A stretch of 64,000 nt of DNA from Methanoregula sp. Its GTDB lineage: Archaea; Halobacteriota; Methanomicrobia; Methanomicrobiales; Methanospirillaceae. Every line of letters begins with the position of its first letter. Position 1 is the first letter of the stretch. Below are positions 59,416 to 64,000 of this stretch, piece after piece. The notes beneath the pieces were generated by a model, which ran no database searches, was not told the DNA's origin, and saw nothing but the letters and a program-made list of their open reading frames with translations. Location of the stretch: positions 14,403-78,402 of the forward strand of contig NZ_JALOCH010000012.1 of the NCBI RefSeq assembly GCF_023227875.1, read 5' to 3'. The position numbers were made by a program, and so were the translations under genes.

Positions 59416-60615
59416 ATGGAAGAGAAAAATATTTCGATCCTGATTATCGGTATCATCATCATGATTGGCATTGCGATTGTTCTTGCGGTGCAGTTCGCAG
59501 ATCCAGTGTCTTCCCCCTATCCTCCTGAAGACCATGGTGTCATTACCTTGGTCTCTTCTCTTGCAACAACACCGGTTGCCCCCGGCACAACGGTAAAAGC
59601 ACTAGATGTAAAGATCTCGCGGCAGCAGGCACAGGCCCTTCTGGATGAAGGGGAAATCCATGGCTATTCTATTGCCGGCATCACTCTGACCGACCGGTAT
59701 CCCGGGAAAATCCTGTACGAATTCTCCTTAATACCGGATAAGACATCCTTCCGTGAAGCGAATGCAACGATATTCATCGACGCGGAGACCGGCGATCCCT
59801 ATACCCCGCTGCAAGAGCAGGCAGGGATATCGATCGAACAGGCAAAAGCATGTGCCCGCGAGGCATTTCCGGAACTATCTGCAGATCGCGTCAGGATACG
59901 GTTTTCCGATGGGTCGCAGTACATGCGGAGCTGGGCGTTCGAGCTGATGAAGGGCGAGGAGAAGCTTGTCGAGGGCGGTCTTGATGCGGACACGGGCGAA
60001 CTGAGCTCGTACTTCATTGGTATCACGCGTCTGGACCGGCCCGAGACGCCATCTGTCACGATGGATGCTGCACAACAGACGGCGGACCGGGAGATCCGGG
60101 AACGCAACGGTGATATACCGGTCGTCCAAGTCGATGCCCGGCTGGACCCGCTTGGGATGCCCGGTGAAAAGATTGCCGGGAAATATGTCTTTGTTTACAG
60201 GAGAGTCATCCACGGCGTTCCCTGCGACAGCGACGGGATTGTTGTCACGGTGGACTCCGTTGCAGGAACTGTTGTCAACTACCACAAGTCGTGGAGCCTT
60301 CCTGAGGATGCCGTGGCATTGCCCGCAGAACCGGCAATATCAAGGGATGCTGCGATAACAACCGTGCAGCAGGAGGCGGAAAAGATCTATCCGGCATCCG
60401 CTGCCGGCCTCCGGATAGTCTCCGCCGAACTCCGGTGGAAGGACTTCCACAACCCGGACAAGATCACCCCGGCACCCGGCAGTATCCCGCTTGCCTGGAA
60501 AGTGCAGTTCGATGACGAGACGATCCGGGCACAGCAATATCCGAACCCGGAAACCGGATGGGTCGATGCACAGAACGGGACACTGCTGTATCTGCATTAC
60601 TACCACCGGAACTGA
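59416..60615 (+). CDS. Membrane-anchored protein with PepSY-like segments, 399 aa
   Basis: One membrane helix (about residues 6-27) anchors a large extracytoplasmic domain. Repeated YcdB/PepSY-like phrases are visible: ATIFIDAETGDPYTPL, EGGLDADTGELSSY, VTVDSVAGTVVNYHKSW and WVDAQNGTLLYL. PepSY domains are proposed to inhibit proteases, so this could be a regulator of a surface peptidase. GGAGG lies before the ATG. A copy of the dyad motif lies upstream at 59313. Confidence 0.72.
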   Translation: MEEKNISILIIGIIIMIGIAIVLAVQFADPVSSPYPPEDHGVITLVSSLATTPVAPGTTVKALDVKISRQQAQALLDEGEIHGYSIAGITLTDRYPGKILYEFSLIPDKTSFREANATIFIDAETGDPYTPLQEQAGISIEQAKACAREAFPELSADRVRIRFSDGSQYMRSWAFELMKGEEKLVEGGLDADTGELSSYFIGITRLDRPETPSVTMDAAQQTADREIRERNGDIPVVQVDARLDPLGMPGEKIAGKYVFVYRRVIHGVPCDSDGIVVTVDSVAGTVVNYHKSWSLPEDAVALPAEPAISRDAAITTVQQEAEKIYPASAAGLRIVSAELRWKDFHNPDKITPAPGSIPLAWKVQFDDETIRAQQYPNPETGWVDAQNGTLLYLHYYHRN

Positions 60616-60660
60616 CCGGCTCCCCTTTTCACCAGGGAGCAACCTGTTTATTGGAATGAT

Positions 60661-60682
60661 AAAATAATGACACAGAAATCAT
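60661..60682. promoter_or_regulatory. Copy 2 of the shared dyad motif (variant)
   Basis: AAAATAA-TGACACAG-AAATCAT is a variant of the motif at 59313 and 62519, immediately before a TATA-like TTTAAAT (60682-60688). It lies about 50 bases before the 60733 gene. Confidence 0.45.
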
Positions 60683-60732
60683 TTAAATGCCTGTTCCGAT
60701 ACTGGTTCAGATACAATCGGGAGTTAATGAAG

Positions 60733-61665
60733 ATGGAATTTAGAAAAACCCTTGCCCTGAGCTTCCTGGTACTCATTGTTTTCATGGCCGCACCGGCAAC
60801 GGCTGGCCTGACATTTGAATCAAGTTGTCCGCAGACGATTGCGGAAGGGGATACCTTCACGATCCACGGGACCGGTGTAACAAATGGATCCGTTACCCTT
60901 CTGGTATTCGGCCGGCACTATTTCCACACCTTTGCGGCAGATCCTGATAACAAGGGCGACTTCTCCTTTATCCTTGGACCGGAAGAGACCCGGAACTTTT
61001 CCGCCGGCCAGTACGCGTTTGTGATACAGGACCCGGGTGCGAACGGGCAGTCCGAGATTGGCACCCGCATTTCAGGTTACGGGAATATTGCGGTCACGGA
61101 CCGAGGAGTCAGCGTTGCCGACCTGGGACCTTCCGCAGGGCTGAAACCGTGGGTCCGGTCCGAGGTCGAAACCCTCATGGCAGCATCCGAAAGGGCAGGG
61201 GTCGACGATATCTTCCGGGCGGAGTACTTCTTTGTCGAACTTCCTTCCCTTCATTTCGATCAGCAGAGCGATCCGGAGACCGGCCGGTTGATCCTTGACA
61301 GCAACAATCCCCGCCGGATGGTATTTTCCGGGATAACCAACATGGCGCCGGAGAATATCCTGACAGCACAGATCCGGGACGCAACGTCCGGAAAAGAGAT
61401 CTTCATCGATACCGTTCCGGCTATCACACCTGTGACCGGGACGGAGCCGGGGAGGCACAGTTATTGGAACACATGGCACTACAGCCTTGACCCGGCACGG
61501 CTTTCACCCGGCGAATACAGCATCACCGTTGGCTGGCAGAAAGAGTCGTGGTGCGGTACCGGCACAGCCCTCTTTTTGGTTCCGGATGCGGAGGCAACGG
61601 CCCGGTTCGTTCCCGGGCCCTACCTGTTTTCACTCATGGATTCCGGAATCTTTGCCGGGCTGTGA
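60733..61665 (+). CDS. Secreted beta-rich protein, 310 aa
   Basis: A signal peptide (RKTLALSFLVLIVFMAAPATAG) precedes a domain with beta strands and Gly/Thr-rich loops (CPQTIAEGDTFTIHGTGVTNG). The middle contains an acidic stretch and the C-terminus ends LFSLMDSGIFAGL, overlapping the convergent regulator gene by 36 bases. It resembles methanogen surface proteins with Ig-like or other beta-sandwich domains; no family is certain. ATG 60733 was preferred over 60727 because GGGAG lies nine bases upstream. Confidence 0.75.
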   Translation: MEFRKTLALSFLVLIVFMAAPATAGLTFESSCPQTIAEGDTFTIHGTGVTNGSVTLLVFGRHYFHTFAADPDNKGDFSFILGPEETRNFSAGQYAFVIQDPGANGQSEIGTRISGYGNIAVTDRGVSVADLGPSAGLKPWVRSEVETLMAASERAGVDDIFRAEYFFVELPSLHFDQQSDPETGRLILDSNNPRRMVFSGITNMAPENILTAQIRDATSGKEIFIDTVPAITPVTGTEPGRHSYWNTWHYSLDPARLSPGEYSITVGWQKESWCGTGTALFLVPDAEATARFVPGPYLFSLMDSGIFAGL

Positions 61666-62478
61666 GCCACTCCCCAGGCCATGCACCGGGTCGGCAGGGA
61701 ACCCTGCCAGAGCAGGGATCTCTCCGTTGCCATTTCTGATAATTGTCCCGGCGTCCCCGGTAAGCGAATACTGCACGGGTCTGCCAGTCTTTTCCCGGTC
61801 CTGCTCGGCAAGTACGATCCCGTCCTGCACCAGCATCTGCATGTGGTACCAGAGCGCGGGTCCTGAAATGTCCAGGTTCTTTTTGAGTTCCATTCTCGGC
61901 GTGGCATCTCCCATCTCCAGCATTGAGAGGATTTGGCTGCGCAAGGGGTTGTCCCGGTGTGCCATGATCTTCTGTTCGAGTTCTGTAATCCCGGCCTTAT
62001 GCATATAGTACCGGGTCAGGCCCCCCTCTTTTGTTTCCTGCACAATGTTGAAGAATGTGAGCTGGCCAAGGTGATAGAAGAGCGTGCCGCGGTTTATTCC
62101 AAGTTCCCGTGCAAGGGAACTGAAATGGCACCCGGGATGGGATTGGATAAATTCCGCTATCCGTTCCCGCAGGGGATGATCGAGCAATGTCTTCCTGCTT
62201 ATCCCGCGGAACCTGAACCAGAGAAAGAAGCCCAACCCCCCAAAGAGAACACTCACAACAACCCGGGCCAGTTCGGGAGAGATCATCCCCACGTAATGGA
62301 GCACCATGATCTCCGGGGGGTGGAACATCCGGGGTTCCCCATGCACGGAAGGATCCCCCCACAGGAACAGGGTCAGCGAATTCAGTATAGCATATATGCA
62401 GATAATGGCGATGAGAAGGAGGAACCCGTACCAGACCGCATGCCGCAGAATCCTGATTATTCTTTTGGCCTGTACCAT
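61630..62478 (-). CDS. Membrane-bound winged-helix transcriptional regulator
   Basis: Two membrane helices at about residues 12-35 and 65-90 precede two winged-helix domains: IAEFIQSHPGCHFSSLARELGINRGTLFYHLGQL and SQILSMLEMGDATPRMELKKNLDISGPALWYHMQML. A long Gly-rich tail follows. Membrane tethering of HTH regulators is known in several methanogens. Its promoter faces the dyad motif at 62519, so it may bind that motif and control both itself and the divergent gene. The last 36 bases overlap the secreted-protein gene. Confidence 0.85.
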   Translation of the reverse strand: MVQAKRIIRILRHAVWYGFLLLIAIICIYAILNSLTLFLWGDPSVHGEPRMFHPPEIMVLHYVGMISPELARVVVSVLFGGLGFFLWFRFRGISRKTLLDHPLRERIAEFIQSHPGCHFSSLARELGINRGTLFYHLGQLTFFNIVQETKEGGLTRYYMHKAGITELEQKIMAHRDNPLRSQILSMLEMGDATPRMELKKNLDISGPALWYHMQMLVQDGIVLAEQDREKTGRPVQYSLTGDAGTIIRNGNGEIPALAGFPADPVHGLGSGSQPGKDSGIHE

Positions 62479-62518
62479 TATCCCATCTTTTTAAAACAAT
62501 ATATTTAATACATTTGGT

Positions 62519-62540
62519 AAAATTTTGTCACAGAAATTTT
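62519..62540. promoter_or_regulatory. Copy 3 of the shared dyad motif (best dyad)
   Basis: AAAATTT-TGTCACAG-AAATTTT has perfect 7-bp inverted arms around an 8-base centre. It sits in the 144-base gap between the divergent regulator (start 62478) and the secreted protein gene (start 62623), upstream of a minus-strand TATA-like TATTAAATAT at 62501-62510. It shares 19 identical bases with 59311-59329. Confidence 0.6.
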
Positions 62541-62622
62541 AAGGCGATTTTTATCGTATCCCCAGATTGGATGCACGGTTCGCTTGCAGTGAAGCAAAAA
62601 AACCTGCTTCCAGGTGAAAAAA

Positions 62623-63246
62623 ATGGCAAAAGGACTATATCGGCAACTGGCATTGCTTATCGTTATAAGCATACTCTGTATCGGCACCCTGCCGGCTGTA
62701 AGTGCAGCAGATGCAAATGGGGGCTCAGTTCGGACATCTTCTGCAAACCCGGAGCAGATCGTGTTAATCAACAAACTCTGGGGTTCTGACATTACTGTCG
62801 GGGAGTACATGGAAAAAGTCCATCCTGAACACCTTGTGGGCGTTTCGGATGAGGTGAAAAAGGATCTGTACGAGCATAAGATGATCTGGCCCGACGGAAA
62901 TAACCAGGATAGATTTTCTGAGCTGTCAAAAACGATAACCATGCACGTAAGCGGGTGGATAACTAAAGTCAGCAGTACCCGAATCCGGTATGGGGGCACA
63001 TCAACTGTAACTGGCATGAGCGACCCCCCCGGCTATATTTATATTGAGGCGTTTTTAATGAAGGATGAAGTTACACAAGTAGATTCAACCTCTGCCTCAT
63101 CCACCGATGGGGTATATACGATTAGTACTCAAAACAAGTTGTATATGTGGCCAGAGGCTGGTGACTACGATGTTCATACCTTTGGATATATCAGCCATCC
63201 CTATCGTGAGGCGTCTGGTGAATCGGATTCAATAACAATCCCATAA
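62623..63246 (+). CDS. Secreted protein of unknown function, 207 aa
   Basis: A signal peptide (LYRQLALLIVISILCIGTLPAVSAA) precedes a ~180-residue beta-rich domain. It contains many Ser/Thr, a GGTSTVTGMSDPPGYIYIEA segment and ends SDSITIP; there is one Cys only in the signal region. I recognise no family. The ATG at 62623 follows AGGTGA by about five bases. It is divergent from the membrane-bound regulator and adjacent to the dyad motif. Confidence 0.72.
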   Translation: MAKGLYRQLALLIVISILCIGTLPAVSAADANGGSVRTSSANPEQIVLINKLWGSDITVGEYMEKVHPEHLVGVSDEVKKDLYEHKMIWPDGNNQDRFSELSKTITMHVSGWITKVSSTRIRYGGTSTVTGMSDPPGYIYIEAFLMKDEVTQVDSTSASSTDGVYTISTQNKLYMWPEAGDYDVHTFGYISHPYREASGESDSITIP

Positions 63247-63304
63247 TCCTTTTCTCTTTTTCCTGCTTAGTCACAATGATTCACAGACCTCGGAACAGAA
63301 TTTC

Positions 63305-64000
63305 ATGAAACTTCTATTACAGATGTGTGGAATTTCCCTCTTCATTCTCCTGGTGACTACTCCCGTGGCCGCCCTCCTTTCCGGTACAGACATCCCCCTC
63401 TATTCCTCCCATATTACTGAAGATGAATCCGGCAACCCGTATTTGGTCTATTCGGAGCCTTTTAACCTTGACCGAGACCGGATTGTCTGGCAGACGGCCC
63501 GACTGACACCATCTCCTACAAAGTTTATTTCCAGTACCATCTGGATGATGAACATGTCGGATGGGGAGACGCGAATCCTTGCCACCACACATTCTCCCGA
63601 TCACTCGTATAGGGTCGACACCCCCCTTGGTCTGGCGGGCGGGCATGTCGTGTGGAGTGAGAATTCCACGATTTTCCTGTACGACCAGGCAACCGGGGAA
63701 AAATCTGCCCTCACCTCCGATGAAATAAGTGTTGAGGATCCCAGCCTCATGCGCGATAACCAGTATCCGGTCATTTCTGGTGACCATGTTGCTTGGATAC
63801 GGGTTCAGATTTACCCGATCACTATGTACGAAATTGCCCTCTTTAACCTGACAAGCCAAACCCGCCGGATTATTCACACCGGGCCCGGGAAAATCAGCAC
63901 CCTTTCCATGGACGGTTCCCGGATCGTCTGGTCTGATGATCGCAACGAACCGGGCAGCGGTGATATTTATCTCTTCGATTTGGATCTAAATGAGGAGATC
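63305..64000 (+). CDS. Secreted beta-propeller-like protein (3' truncated by the window end)
   Basis: The frame opens with a signal peptide (LLLQMCGISLFILLVTTPVAA) and continues to the last base of the window, so the gene is incomplete here (232 codons visible). The repeating pattern DRIVWQ..., GGHVVWSENSTIFLYDQATGE, GDHVAWIRV, GSRIVWSDDRNEPGSGDIYLFDL is the TolB/YVTN-like beta-propeller blade signature common in methanogen surface proteins. The number of blades and any C-terminal anchor are outside the window. Confidence 0.8.
   Translation, partial: MKLLLQMCGISLFILLVTTPVAALLSGTDIPLYSSHITEDESGNPYLVYSEPFNLDRDRIVWQTARLTPSPTKFISSTIWMMNMSDGETRILATTHSPDHSYRVDTPLGLAGGHVVWSENSTIFLYDQATGEKSALTSDEISVEDPSLMRDNQYPVISGDHVAWIRVQIYPITMYEIALFNLTSQTRRIIHTGPGKISTLSMDGSRIVWSDDRNEPGSGDIYLFDLDLNEEI

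Noticed and set aside
1..64000. rRNA genes, insertion sequences, prophage or integrase
   Set aside because: No transposase, integrase, phage structural or rRNA sequence was recognised anywhere in the window.

Overview
This 64-kb window is chromosomal DNA of a methanogenic archaeon, most likely order Methanomicrobiales (Methanoregula-like). The evidence is a complete archaeal A-type ATP synthase operon, archaeal information-processing genes (TFB, Gar1, SRP19, S8e, S6e, aIF5B-type infB, RIO2), a methanopterin-biosynthesis gene, HypB, a cupin-type archaeal phosphoglucose isomerase, and many TATA-type promoters, several of them leaderless. The exact species is an inference.

Layout. 1-4.3 kb: end of a type IV pilus/archaellum-like secretion operon (ATPase plus a double-domain membrane protein), then a 52-residue zinc-ribbon gene and a conserved protein. 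4.4-14 kb: ahaH-atpI-K-E-C-F-A-B-D followed by pgk. 14-20.7 kb: small membrane proteins, a ribbon-helix-helix regulator with an inverted repeat at its start, rlmH, a receiver-PAS-PAS histidine kinase, a VIT1/CCC1 transporter, a HEAT protein and a methyltransferase. 20.8-29.6 kb: transglutaminase-like lipoprotein, class II lysS, flavin disulfide oxidoreductase, a divergent pair including a NrpR-type (DUF128) domain protein, cupin pgi, nadE, and a degenerate TtuA-like protein.

29.6-30.3 kb is non-coding and repeat-rich: a tandem array of about 112-bp hairpin-bearing units is interrupted by a 279-bp element that has a second, inverted copy at 47.2-47.5 kb. Each element carries three copies of one 19-bp motif in alternating orientation. 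Then come rio2-DUF460-thiL; a candidate signalling pair on the minus strand (PAS-DHp-RyR protein followed by a membrane-anchored TIR protein) with a palindrome at its promoter; two tRNA-Ala genes; gar1-tfb; srp19-PHP divergent from hypB; rps8e; infB and rps6e; and tRNA-His.

45.7-57 kb holds accessory and metabolic genes: methyltransferase and flavodoxin-fold reductase, SemiSWEET, an RDD protein, and an ABC-2 export cluster (two permeases, one fused to a PrsW-like protease domain, plus an ATPase and two lipoproteins, one JAMM-like and one sharing a domain with the TIR protein). Next are an acetyltransferase, a fusion of a chorismate-lyase-like domain with beta-RFAP synthase, and a solitary PemK/MazF-fold protein. 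57.4-64 kb encodes membrane and secreted proteins of unknown function, plus a membrane-bound winged-helix regulator. A shared dyad motif (AAAATTT-TGTCACAG-AAATTTT and variants) lies upstream of at least three of these genes, suggesting a small regulon. The window ends inside a secreted beta-propeller-like gene.

The most promising undescribed items are the PAS-RyR/TIR pair and the 279-bp three-motif element with the hairpin array it interrupts. After those come the dyad-motif regulon, the PrsW-fused exporter and the two-domain methanopterin enzyme. All calls come from reading sequence; no database search was run.
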